DNA of 7,112 nucleotides from positions 1 through 7,112 of the forward strand of contig CALGYL010000238.1 of NCBI GenBank assembly GCA_937934775.1, given 5' to 3'. Under the pieces are notes generated by a model, which saw nothing but the letters and a program-made list of their open reading frames with translations, was not told where the DNA came from and searched no databases. A program made the position numbers and the translations under genes. This DNA comes from an uncultured Clostridia bacterium. GTDB lineage: Bacteria > Bacillota > Clostridia > Christensenellales > Aristaeellaceae. The number at the start of each line of letters is the position of its first letter. Position 1 is the stretch's first letter. This document shows positions 1 through 5,514 of the stretch, piece after piece.

Positions 1-174
1 ACCCTTCTGATCGTGGCGCAGCGCGTTTCCACGGTCATGAACGCGGACCAGATCGTGGTGCTGGATCACGGCCAGATCGCGGGAATCGGCACCCATCGGG
101 AACTTTTGGCAAGCTGCCCGGTCTATCATGAGATCGCCGCTTCGCAGCTCAGCGAGGAGGAATTGAAATTATGA
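1..174 (+). CDS. ABC exporter half, ATP-binding C-terminus (partial, degenerate-site subunit)
   Basis: The frame is open from base 1 and gives the last 57 residues of an ABC transporter nucleotide-binding domain; the 5' part lies outside the window. Visible are the H-loop region (VAQRVSTVMNAD, residues 5-16), the following beta strand and turn (IVVLDHGQIAGIGTH), and a typical exporter tail ending LSEEELKL. The switch histidine of the usual AHR motif is replaced by Gln (residue 7). In known heterodimeric exporters of the TM287/288, BmrCD and LmrCD group, loss of this residue marks the subunit that supplies the Walker motifs of the non-hydrolysing ATP site. The stop overlaps the next gene's start (ATGA, 4 bases), so the two halves are probably translationally coupled partners of one heterodimer. 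Walker A, Walker B and the membrane domain cannot be inspected here. Substrate is unknown; multidrug or peptide export is the family expectation. Confidence 0.92.
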   Translation, partial: TLLIVAQRVSTVMNADQIVVLDHGQIAGIGTHRELLASCPVYHEIAASQLSEEELKL

Positions 175-2036
175 ACGCTCAACCACCACGGGGCGGAAAA
201 GCCGCTCCCCGCGCGCCGATGGGTCCCGGCGGCGGGCACGGCATCGGCGCGCCTCCCCAGAAAGCCAAGGATTTCAATACCACCCTGCGCGCTCTGGGCA
301 AAAGGCTGTCCCCGTACACTGTCAGCATCGCCATCGTTATGTTGTTTGCCATCGCCTCCACGGTGTTCTCCATTGTGGGGCCGAAGCTTCTTGGCAAGGT
401 GACCACAAAGCTGGTGGAGGGCCTGATCGCCTGGTACACCGGCACCGGGCTGTATACCGACATGGCCTACATCACCCGGATTCTGACTTGGCTGGCCGTC
501 CTTTACGTGGTCTCGTCCGTCTGTTCTTACGTGCAGGGCTACATCATGGCGGGCGTGGCCAACGACCTGACCTTCCGGATGCGCCGCGAGATCTCCGAAA
601 AGATCAACCGGCTCCCGCTGAAGTACTTCGACAAGCTGACACATGGCGAAGTGCTCAGCCGCATCACAAACGACGTGGACCTGGTCAACCAGACGCTCAA
701 CCAGAGCCTGACGCAGCTGGTGACCTCCATTGTGACGGTTCTGGGCGTGCTGGCGATGATGCTCTCCATCAGCTGGCAGATGACGCTTTTGGCGCTGCTG
801 GTTCTTCCGTTGTCGGGCGTCGCGATGATGTTCATCATCAAGCGTTCTCAGGGCTACTTCGTGGCGCAGCAGCGTTACCTGGGTTCATTGAACGGACAGA
901 TTGAGGAAATGTACGGCGGGCACAACATCGTGCAGGCCTTTGGCGGCGAGGAGGCTGCGGTCGAGGCTTTCGAGCAGGACAACGAGGCGCTGCGCGGAAC
1001 CGCCGCGAAATCCCAGTTCATGTCCAGCGTCATGATGCCGGTGATGAACACAATCGGCAACTTCGGCTACGTGGCGGTGTGCGTGCTGGGCGGCTACCTG
1101 GCGGTAAAAAAGGTGGTCGACATCGGCGACATCCAGTCCTTCATCCAGTACATGCGCTCCTTCACCCAGCCGATCGCGCAGCTGGCGTCCATCTCCAACA
1201 CCGTCCAGTCGACCATCGCGGCCGCCGAGCGGGTGTTCGAGTTCCTGAACGAGCCCGAGGAGAGCGCCGACCCCAGCTCTGTGGACGACAGCGTGCTCTC
1301 TGCCTTCGAAGGCAAAGTGTGCTTTGACCATGTCTCCTTCGGATACGACCCGGAGAAGATCATCATCAAGGACTTCAGCGCCTGCGCGGCCCCTGGCCAG
1401 AAGGTGGCCATCGTCGGCCCCACTGGCGCGGGCAAGACCACGATTGTGAAGCTTCTGATGCGCTTCTACGAACTGAACGGCGGGCGCATCCAGATCGACG
1501 GTCACGACATCCAGGACTTCTCCCGTACGCAGCTTCGCGGCCTCTTCGGCATGGTGCTGCAGGACACGTGGCTTTACAACGCCTCCGTGATGGAGAACCT
1601 TCGTTACGGCACCTTTGGCGCCACCGACGACGAGGTGATCCGGGCGGCCAAGGCAGCCCACTGCGACGAGTTTATCCGGGCGCTGCCGGGCGGCTACGAC
1701 ATGATCATGAACGAGGAATCCACCAACATCTCCCAAGGCCAGAAGCAGCTGTTCACCATCGCCCGGTCGATCCTCGCCAACCCCCGTATTCTGATCCTGG
1801 ACGAAGCGACTTCTTCCGTCGACACCCGCACCGAGATCCTGATCCAGAAGGCGATGGATGAACTCATGCGCGGGCGCACCAGCTTCGTGATCGCGCACCG
1901 GCTGTCCACCATTAAAAACGCCGATCTGATCCTCGTCATGAAGGACGGCGACGTGGTCGAGCAGGGCACCCACCAGGAACTCCTCAAAGCAAACGGCTTC
2001 TACGCCGATTTGTACAATTCCCAGTTCGACGAATAA
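171..2036 (+). CDS. ABC exporter half, transmembrane domain fused to ATPase domain (catalytic-site subunit)
   Basis: A complete 621-residue type IV (exporter-fold) ABC half-transporter of normal length. Residues 1-34 form a Pro/Gly-rich cytoplasmic extension. Residues about 48-345 are the six-helix membrane domain, with clear hydrophobic spans near 49-75, 104-129, 183-202, 204-223 and 288-312. The ATPase domain follows: Walker A GPTGAGKTT (416-424, Lys422), Q-loop Gln464, signature ISQGQ (520-524), Walker B ending in Asp544 and catalytic Glu545, D-loop SSVD, and switch His576. The signature departs from LSGGQ, as in TM288/BmrD-like subunits, while this chain's own Walker B and H-loop are intact. 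With the Gln-for-His change in the preceding partner, this indicates an asymmetric heterodimer. The start is set by GAGGAGG at 154-160, ten bases upstream, and by the ATGA overlap. Two HlyD-type adaptors follow. The family exports drugs, lipids or peptides; the substrate here cannot be told. Confidence 0.95.
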   Translation: MNAQPPRGGKAAPRAPMGPGGGHGIGAPPQKAKDFNTTLRALGKRLSPYTVSIAIVMLFAIASTVFSIVGPKLLGKVTTKLVEGLIAWYTGTGLYTDMAYITRILTWLAVLYVVSSVCSYVQGYIMAGVANDLTFRMRREISEKINRLPLKYFDKLTHGEVLSRITNDVDLVNQTLNQSLTQLVTSIVTVLGVLAMMLSISWQMTLLALLVLPLSGVAMMFIIKRSQGYFVAQQRYLGSLNGQIEEMYGGHNIVQAFGGEEAAVEAFEQDNEALRGTAAKSQFMSSVMMPVMNTIGNFGYVAVCVLGGYLAVKKVVDIGDIQSFIQYMRSFTQPIAQLASISNTVQSTIAAAERVFEFLNEPEESADPSSVDDSVLSAFEGKVCFDHVSFGYDPEKIIIKDFSACAAPGQKVAIVGPTGAGKTTIVKLLMRFYELNGGRIQIDGHDIQDFSRTQLRGLFGMVLQDTWLYNASVMENLRYGTFGATDDEVIRAAKAAHCDEFIRALPGGYDMIMNEESTNISQGQKQLFTIARSILANPRILILDEATSSVDTRTEILIQKAMDELMRGRTSFVIAHRLSTIKNADLILVMKDGDVVEQGTHQELLKANGFYADLYNSQFDE

Positions 2037-2054
2037 TGGAAAGGGGCGCATCGT

Positions 2055-2714
2055 ATGGAAACCGCGGCCAATCCCCAAAAAACCCGCTCTGGAAAGAGCG
2101 GCGTGATCATCCTTGTGGTACTTATTCTTGTGATCGGCGCGCTGATCGGCGGCTACTTCGTTCTGAAAGACATGAATACCCTGACCACCGACAATGTGAA
2201 GGTGACGGCAGACCTGCACTCCATCGTGCCCACCGGCGCGGGCAAACTCCGGCGGCTGCTGGTCGCCAAGGGCGATATGGTCACCAAGGATCAGATCGTG
2301 GCTGAAGCGGACAATACCGGTTACCTGAAGTCCCCTGTGAACGGTGAAATCGTCGAGAGCGACGCAACCCAGGGCCAGATGGTCGGCCCGTCCACGGTGA
2401 TCGCGGTGGTTGCCGACACCAGCGACATTTATATCCAGGCCAATGTGGAGGAAACCTCCATCCGCCGGGTGCGCGCCGGTCAGGTCGTCCGGGTCAGCCT
2501 GGACGCCTACCCCGGCCAGACCTTCATCGGCATTGTGCGGGAGATCGACAAGATCACCCAGAACGCCATCTCCGGCAACGCCATGAGCTACTCCACCAGC
2601 GGCACCTACACCAAAGTCACCCAGACCATTCCGGTGAAGATCGACCTGCGGGACAAAATCAACCTCAGCAGTCTGATCGGCACCAATGCCACTGTCTCGA
2701 TCCAGTTGGACTGA
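2055..2714 (+). CDS. Short membrane-anchored HlyD/MacA-like adaptor without a coiled-coil hairpin
   Basis: A 219-residue protein with a short basic cytoplasmic N-terminus, one membrane span (about residues 16-37) and an extracytoplasmic part. The latter begins with a biotinyl/lipoyl-like barrel-sandwich fold: first half around VPTGAGKLRRLLVAKGDMV (58-76), second half around SPVNGEIV (93-100). A beta-barrel segment opens with DIYIQANVEETSIRRVRAGQ (from residue 124), and a membrane-proximal strand region runs to the C-terminus. In most HlyD, MacA or EmrA relatives an alpha-helical hairpin of tens to over 100 residues separates the two lipoyl halves. Here only about 17 residues do, so the hairpin is absent and the protein is short for the family. 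The start is supported by AAGGGG at 2041-2046, eight bases upstream. It sits 18 bases after the ABC gene and 19 before a second adaptor, so it probably works with that exporter. The family call is firm; the mechanism is inferred. Confidence 0.85.
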   Translation: METAANPQKTRSGKSGVIILVVLILVIGALIGGYFVLKDMNTLTTDNVKVTADLHSIVPTGAGKLRRLLVAKGDMVTKDQIVAEADNTGYLKSPVNGEIVESDATQGQMVGPSTVIAVVADTSDIYIQANVEETSIRRVRAGQVVRVSLDAYPGQTFIGIVREIDKITQNAISGNAMSYSTSGTYTKVTQTIPVKIDLRDKINLSSLIGTNATVSIQLD

Positions 2715-2718
2715 TGTG

Positions 2719-2725
2719 AAGGAGG
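2719..2725 (+). promoter_or_regulatory. Ribosome binding site deciding the start at 2734
   Basis: AAGGAGG lies eight bases before ATG 2734. The same frame is open further upstream, to an in-frame start near 2686 inside the preceding gene. That upstream start lacks a comparable site and would add 16 residues overlapping the previous coding sequence, so 2734 is preferred. A second ATG directly follows at 2737. Confidence 0.8.
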
Positions 2726-2733
2726 ATATCATC

Positions 2734-4152
2734 ATGATGAAACCAGAGAAGAAGCGCAAAAGTCCCGTCCTGACCGTAATATTGGTGCTTGTCGTATTGA
2801 TTCTGGGCATTGTGGGCGGGGTCTTCCTCAATGAGACGATGAACGGCGGCTTCCTGGGCAACCTCGGCGGCAGAACCTCCGTCTCCACCAGCGCGGATGC
2901 CGACGCCTTCCAGCAGCAGCAGGCCGTTTACGCCGTGCCGACCGCCGCCGTCGTCAACCCCGCGGGCGCGCCGGTGCCCGGCCAGGCCGACAGCGCCGCG
3001 CCCGTCGCCGCGCAGGCGGTAGAAACCGACAATGTCGTCTCCGGCGATGGCACGCTGACCGCGCAGGACGGCGTGGACGTACTGACCCCCGCCGCCGTCA
3101 CCATCATTCAGCTGCCCGTCAAGGCGGGCGACGAGGTCACCCGCGGCGACGTGCTGGCCCGGGTCGACCGGGACAAACTGCAGGATACCTTAAACGCGCT
3201 GAAGGCCCAGCGCGACCAGCAGGAGCAGGTGGTCAAGTCCTTAAGCGGCGAAAAGGCCTCCGAGACCGTCTATTCGCCGGTCAAGGGCCGCGTCAAGAAG
3301 GTGTTTGCCGACGAAGGCGAGGACGTGCAGACGGTCATGAGCCGTGACGGCGCGCTGGCGCTTCTGTCCACCGACGGCCTGATGAAGGTCATCTTTGTGC
3401 CCACCGACACCACCGATGTCCGGGTCGGCGCGGAAGTGACCGTCAAGGACGACCGGGGCAATTCCTGGGACGGCCGCATCGCAACCCTCTCCGGCGCCAC
3501 CGGCGAGGTCACCGTGACCTTCACCGACGACGGCCCGGAACTGGACGAGAACGTGTCGGTCTACCTGGGCGCGCTCATCGGCACCGGCAGCGCCAAGATC
3601 AATTCGCCCCTCACCATCACCGCCACCGGCGGCACCGTGGATGACGCCAAGTATCAAAACAAGGAAAACGCCTCCGTCTCCAAAGGCACCGCGCTGTTCG
3701 TGCTCCGGGATGTGCCCATCTCCGACGACTACAAGACCGCGCTGACCAAGCGTCAGGACATCCTGGACCAGATCACCCAGGCTTCCACGGTCCTGGACAG
3801 CGGCGAAATCGTCGCGCCTGAGAGCGGCATTGTGGATGTGGTGTACCCGAACATCACCAATGAATCCCTCGGCAAGGACACCGCCATCCTCTCCCTCTCC
3901 TCCGACGAGACGCTGGACATGGTGGTCACCGTGGACGAGATGGACGTGGTCAAGCTGGCTGTCGGCCAGAGCGCGACCGTCACCGTCAACGCGATGGGCG
4001 GACAGACCTTCTCCGGCAGCGTCAAGAAGATCGCCTTCGTGGGCAAAAACCAGGGCGGCATCACGATGTACGATGTCACCATTCAGATGGACAACGCGCC
4101 CGAGATGCGGGTGGGCATGAGCGGTTCCGCTTCCATCGCGGTCAACGAGTGA
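2734..4152 (+). CDS. HlyD/MacA-like adaptor with two tandem adaptor modules
   Basis: A 472-residue extracytoplasmic adaptor. A basic N-terminus (MMKPEKKRK) precedes one membrane anchor (about 10-32), then a low-complexity Ala/Pro/Gln/Val linker to about residue 95. Two similar modules follow. Module 1 has a lipoyl first half (VKAGDEVTRGDVLARV, from about 129), a short helical hairpin (about 148-175), a second half with YSPVKGRV (180-187), and a beta-barrel from about 216 (LMKVIFVPTDTTDVRVGAEV). Module 2 repeats this order: SVSKGTALFVL, a helical stretch at 330-355, VAPESGIV (360-367), and a barrel from about 394 (LDMVVTVDEMDVVKLAVGQS). The Pro-x-x-Gly turns at 182-185 and 362-365 are exactly 180 residues apart, which suggests an internal duplication. 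It is the last gene of the export operon, 19 bases after the first adaptor. It probably links or gates export with the ABC heterodimer; its partner on the outer side is unknown. Confidence 0.88.
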   Translation: MMKPEKKRKSPVLTVILVLVVLILGIVGGVFLNETMNGGFLGNLGGRTSVSTSADADAFQQQQAVYAVPTAAVVNPAGAPVPGQADSAAPVAAQAVETDNVVSGDGTLTAQDGVDVLTPAAVTIIQLPVKAGDEVTRGDVLARVDRDKLQDTLNALKAQRDQQEQVVKSLSGEKASETVYSPVKGRVKKVFADEGEDVQTVMSRDGALALLSTDGLMKVIFVPTDTTDVRVGAEVTVKDDRGNSWDGRIATLSGATGEVTVTFTDDGPELDENVSVYLGALIGTGSAKINSPLTITATGGTVDDAKYQNKENASVSKGTALFVLRDVPISDDYKTALTKRQDILDQITQASTVLDSGEIVAPESGIVDVVYPNITNESLGKDTAILSLSSDETLDMVVTVDEMDVVKLAVGQSATVTVNAMGGQTFSGSVKKIAFVGKNQGGITMYDVTIQMDNAPEMRVGMSGSASIAVNE

Positions 4153-4190
4153 GGCGTTGACACCTCCTGACGGATGTTTCGGCGCGTTGA

Positions 4191-4222
4191 GCATCAAAAA
4201 ACCCGTTTGGTTTTTTTGATGC
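4191..4222. terminator. Terminator-like inverted repeat after the export operon
   Basis: GCATCAAAAAA (4191-4201) is complementary to TTTTTTGATGC (4212-4222). Inside it CC and GG can also pair around a CGTTT-type loop, with one T unpaired. The A-tract/T-tract layout beginning 38 bases after the stop of the last export gene suits a rho-independent terminator readable in either direction. The GC core is short, so efficiency is uncertain. Confidence 0.5.
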
Positions 4223-4240
4223 GAAGGAAGAAGCGCTGCG

Positions 4241-4276
4241 TGCGCCTGAAATCCTGCCGGATTTCCTGGCGGCGCA
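4241..4276. repeat. Compound inverted repeat (hairpin 2 of the intergenic series)
   Basis: GAAATCC (4248-4254) pairs with GGATTTC (4259-4265) around a TGCC loop. An outer stem TGCGCC (4241-4246) pairs with GGCGCA (4271-4276), leaving an asymmetric internal loop (T against CTGGC). No T-tract follows, so terminator function is not indicated. Function unknown. Confidence 0.55.
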
Positions 4277-4291
4277 CTGACTGAAGGAAAT

Positions 4292-4327
4292 GTTTGATCC
4301 CCCGGTGTTCGCACTGGGGGATCAAAC
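4292..4327. repeat. Long perfect inverted repeat with TTCG loop (hairpin 3)
   Basis: GTTTGATCCCCC (4292-4303) is perfectly complementary to GGGGGATCAAAC (4316-4327). The stem continues through a G-T wobble and GTG/CAC pairs to a TTCG tetraloop (4308-4311), giving about 16 stacked pairs. As RNA this would be very stable. No T-tract follows, so a simple intrinsic terminator is unlikely. A processing site, a transcript-end stabiliser or a dispersed repeat unit are possible. Confidence 0.65.
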
Positions 4328-4328
4328 G

Positions 4329-4357
4329 CGTTTCCGGCGCGCGTGTCGCCGGAAACG
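4329..4357. repeat. Perfect inverted repeat (hairpin 4), adjacent to hairpin 3
   Basis: CGTTTCCGGCG (4329-4339) is perfectly complementary to CGCCGGAAACG (4347-4357) around a seven-base loop. It begins one base after hairpin 3 ends, so the two stems could stack coaxially in RNA. No T-tract follows. Confidence 0.65.
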
Positions 4358-4429
4358 AATCGAAAGGATGGGGCTGGGGGCTGCGTGGTTTTGGCGCTGT
4401 GGAAAAAATGTTGCGGCGCGTTATTTCCT

Positions 4430-4456
4430 GTGACATTTTGGGTAACAAGATATCGT
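4430..4456 (+). promoter_or_regulatory. Weak candidate promoter for the rubredoxin gene
   Basis: GTGACA (4430-4435) matches the -35 consensus TTGACA at five of six bases, and TATCGT (4451-4456) matches TATAAT at four of six. The 15-base spacer is short. The location, 58 bases before the rubredoxin start and in the most A/T-rich part of the intergenic region, is reasonable. The match is too weak to rely on. Confidence 0.2.
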
Positions 4457-4514
4457 GAGCGCCAGGAACTGTTCCGGCGCGAGTAACGCGATTGAGGAAG
4501 GGAAGGTTGATTCC

Positions 4515-4673
4515 ATGAAGAAGTATGTCTGCTCTGCCTGTGGTTATGTTTACGACGAGGCCGCCGGCGATCCTGAAAACGGCATCGCCCCGGGCACCAA
4601 GTGGGAGAGCCTGCCGGAAGACTGGGTTTGCCCGCTGTGCGGCGCGTCCAAGAGCGAGTTCTCCGAGGAGTAA
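4515..4673 (+). CDS. Rubredoxin
   Basis: A 52-residue protein with the canonical rubredoxin layout. Cys6 and Cys9 (CSACGY) and Cys39 and Cys42 (CPLCGA) form one Fe(Cys)4 site. Conserved family positions are present: Tyr11, Tyr13 and the DPENGIAPGTKWESLPEDWVCP core (18-40) with its aromatic residues. The length is exactly that of clostridial and sulfate-reducer rubredoxins. It is a small cytoplasmic one-electron carrier that commonly feeds rubrerythrin, flavodiiron proteins or superoxide reductase. The start is set by GGAAGG at 4501-4506, eight bases upstream. An in-frame GTG at 4455 would add 20 residues unlike any rubredoxin and is rejected. The rubrerythrin gene begins 63 bases downstream, which strongly suggests it is the electron acceptor. 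Confidence 0.97.
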   Translation: MKKYVCSACGYVYDEAAGDPENGIAPGTKWESLPEDWVCPLCGASKSEFSEE

Positions 4674-4723
4674 CCATTTTATACGGTTCGCGCCTGAGCC
4701 GCGGTTTCAGCCCGCCAGGAAAC

Positions 4724-4728
4724 GGAGG
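4724..4728 (+). promoter_or_regulatory. Ribosome binding site favouring the ATG at 4737
   Basis: GGAGG lies only two bases from the first ATG (4731) but eight bases from the second in-frame ATG (4737). The second is therefore the better start, removing two residues from the longest reading. Confidence 0.7.
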
Positions 4729-4736
4729 AGATGCCC

Positions 4737-5399
4737 ATGGAGAAGTGGAAATGCTCGGTCTGCGGCTATGTTCACGAGGGGCCGATGACGCCCGATTTCA
4801 AGTGCCCCCGCTGTAAACAACCCGCTTCCGGTTTTGTCAAAGTGGAAGAGGCCGCCCCTTCCGTCAATCGGTACGCCGGAACCAGGACGGAGAAAAACCT
4901 GGAGGCCGCATTTGCCGGCGAGAGCCAGGCCCGCAACAAGTACACCTATTTCGCGGACGTCGCCAAGCGCGAGGGCTACGATCAGATGATGGAGATCTTC
5001 CTCAAGACCGCCGACAACGAGCGCGCCCACGCCAAAATGTGGTTTGAGGAACTGGGCCGCCTGGGGAAGACCGCGCAGAACCTTTTGGCCGCGGCCGAGG
5101 GCGAACACTACGAGTGGACCGACATGTACGAAGGCTTCGCCAAGGACGCCGAGAATGAGGGCTTCCCGGATCTGGCCGCGCGGTTTCGCACCGTCGCCGC
5201 CATCGAGAAGGAACACGAGACCCGCTACCGCGCGCTTTTGAAGAACGTGGAGATGCAGCGGGTGTTCGAAAAGAGCGAAGAAGTCATCTGGGAGTGCCGC
5301 GTCTGCGGCCATCTGGTCATCGGCCGGAAGGCTCCGGAGGTCTGTCCGGTGTGCATGCACAGCCAGAGCCATTTCGAGATCCGCCAGTCTAATTTCTAA
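4737..5399 (+). CDS. rbr: Rubrerythrin with rubredoxin-like domains at both ends
   Basis: A 220-residue cytoplasmic non-haem di-iron peroxidase, expected to reduce hydrogen peroxide to water. Residues 1-36 form a short rubredoxin-like knuckle: Cys6-x-x-Cys9 (CSVCGY) and Cys23-x-x-Cys26 (CPRC). Residues about 46-172 are the ferritin-like four-helix domain. All usual iron ligands are present by motif: Glu62 (AGESQAR), Glu95 and His98 (ERAH), Glu123 and Glu126 (GEHYE), Glu157 and His160 (EKEH). Residues 185-215 form a second Cys4 site, Cys187-x-x-Cys190 (CRVCG) and Cys203-x-x-Cys206 (CPVC). Classical rubrerythrin carries the iron-sulfur-free Fe(Cys)4 domain only at the C-terminus, and reverse rubrerythrin only at the N-terminus. 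This chain has both. It lies 63 bases after rubredoxin, its likely electron donor, and the flavoprotein gene follows. The family call is very secure; electron flow between the two Cys4 sites is inferred. Confidence 0.95.
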   Translation: MEKWKCSVCGYVHEGPMTPDFKCPRCKQPASGFVKVEEAAPSVNRYAGTRTEKNLEAAFAGESQARNKYTYFADVAKREGYDQMMEIFLKTADNERAHAKMWFEELGRLGKTAQNLLAAAEGEHYEWTDMYEGFAKDAENEGFPDLAARFRTVAAIEKEHETRYRALLKNVEMQRVFEKSEEVIWECRVCGHLVIGRKAPEVCPVCMHSQSHFEIRQSNF

Positions 5400-5411
5400 A
5401 TTGAGGGATGC

Positions 5412-5447
5412 GCTTTGTTCGCGCGGGCTGATACCCCGCGCGAAAGC
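5412..5447. repeat. GC-rich hairpin between rubrerythrin and flavoprotein genes
   Basis: TTCGCGCGGG (5418-5427) is perfectly complementary to CCCGCGCGAA (5435-5444) with a seven-base loop. Alternatively CGCGCGGG/CCCGCGCG pairs with an additional outer GCTTT/AAAGC stem (5412-5416 with 5443-5447) and a three-base bulge. It starts 13 bases after the rubrerythrin stop. Only a weak CTTTCT follows, so it could be an attenuator, a partial terminator or an mRNA-stabilising stem that uncouples the levels of the two genes. Confidence 0.55.
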
Positions 5448-5483
5448 TTTCTCCGGGGGCATGGCGAAACATCCGGAGCGCCA

Positions 5484-5497
5484 TACTGCGCACAGTA
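5484..5497. promoter_or_regulatory. Small inverted repeat just before the flavoprotein ribosome binding site
   Basis: TACTG (5484-5488) and CAGTA (5493-5497) flank CGCA. The element ends five bases before AGGAGG. It could be a small operator or an RNA stem affecting translation initiation, or chance, since the arms are only five bases. Confidence 0.25.
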
Positions 5498-5502
5498 CGT
5501 TC

Positions 5503-5508
5503 AGGAGG
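5503..5508 (+). promoter_or_regulatory. Ribosome binding site deciding the start at 5515
   Basis: AGGAGG lies six bases before ATG 5515. The frame is open back to 5401 with an in-frame ATG at 5461, but that upstream stretch crosses the hairpin region, lacks a comparable site and does not resemble a flavoprotein N-terminus. From 5515 the chain opens directly into the FAD-binding fold. Confidence 0.9.
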
Positions 5509-5514
5509 AACCGC

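Larger units (their letters stand above)
4153..4514. other. Structured intergenic region, no gene seen
   Basis: The 362 bases between the export operon and the rubredoxin gene contain no credible coding frame on either strand. They hold a run of inverted repeats (4191-4222, 4241-4276, 4292-4327, 4329-4357), then a G-rich patch (about 4367-4390) and an A/T-richer stretch (about 4400-4455) where the promoter for the redox genes is most likely to lie. The region is a plausible operon boundary. The number and strength of the stems exceed what one terminator needs. Confidence 0.75.

Noticed and set aside
885..2888. Long open frame on the - strand opposite the ABC and first adaptor genes
   Set aside because: It lies opposite well-supported genes, is rich in His, Gly, Val and Asp as expected from the complement of GC3-biased coding DNA, and shows no domain.
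4367..4390. G-rich patch as a G-quadruplex
   Set aside because: Only two of the G runs are four or longer and the others are GG, so at most a weak two-tetrad structure is possible; no functional context.
4429..4447. Imperfect inverted repeat TGTGAC / GTAACA as a Rex, CRP or FNR operator
   Set aside because: Arm spacing (7 bases) and sequence do not fit the Rex, CRP or FNR consensus, and one arm position is mismatched. Left only as part of the weak promoter candidate.
4455..4514. Upstream GTG start extending rubredoxin
   Set aside because: It would give a 72-residue rubredoxin with an unrelated leader; ATG 4515 gives the exact 52-residue family length and has a suitable ribosome binding site.
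3241..4677. Long - strand open frame across the second adaptor and the intergenic region
   Set aside because: Same compositional artefact. It also crosses the intergenic hairpins and the rubredoxin gene, which are better explained on the + strand.
4694..4710. Small inverted repeat between rubredoxin and rubrerythrin (CTGAGCC/GGTTTCAG)
   Set aside because: Short, with a mismatch and a wobble pair; not distinguishable from chance in GC-rich DNA.
5401..5514. N-terminal extension of the flavoprotein upstream of 5515
   Set aside because: The open frame upstream encodes a basic non-conserved peptide across a hairpin, and AGGAGG at 5503-5508 points clearly to 5515.
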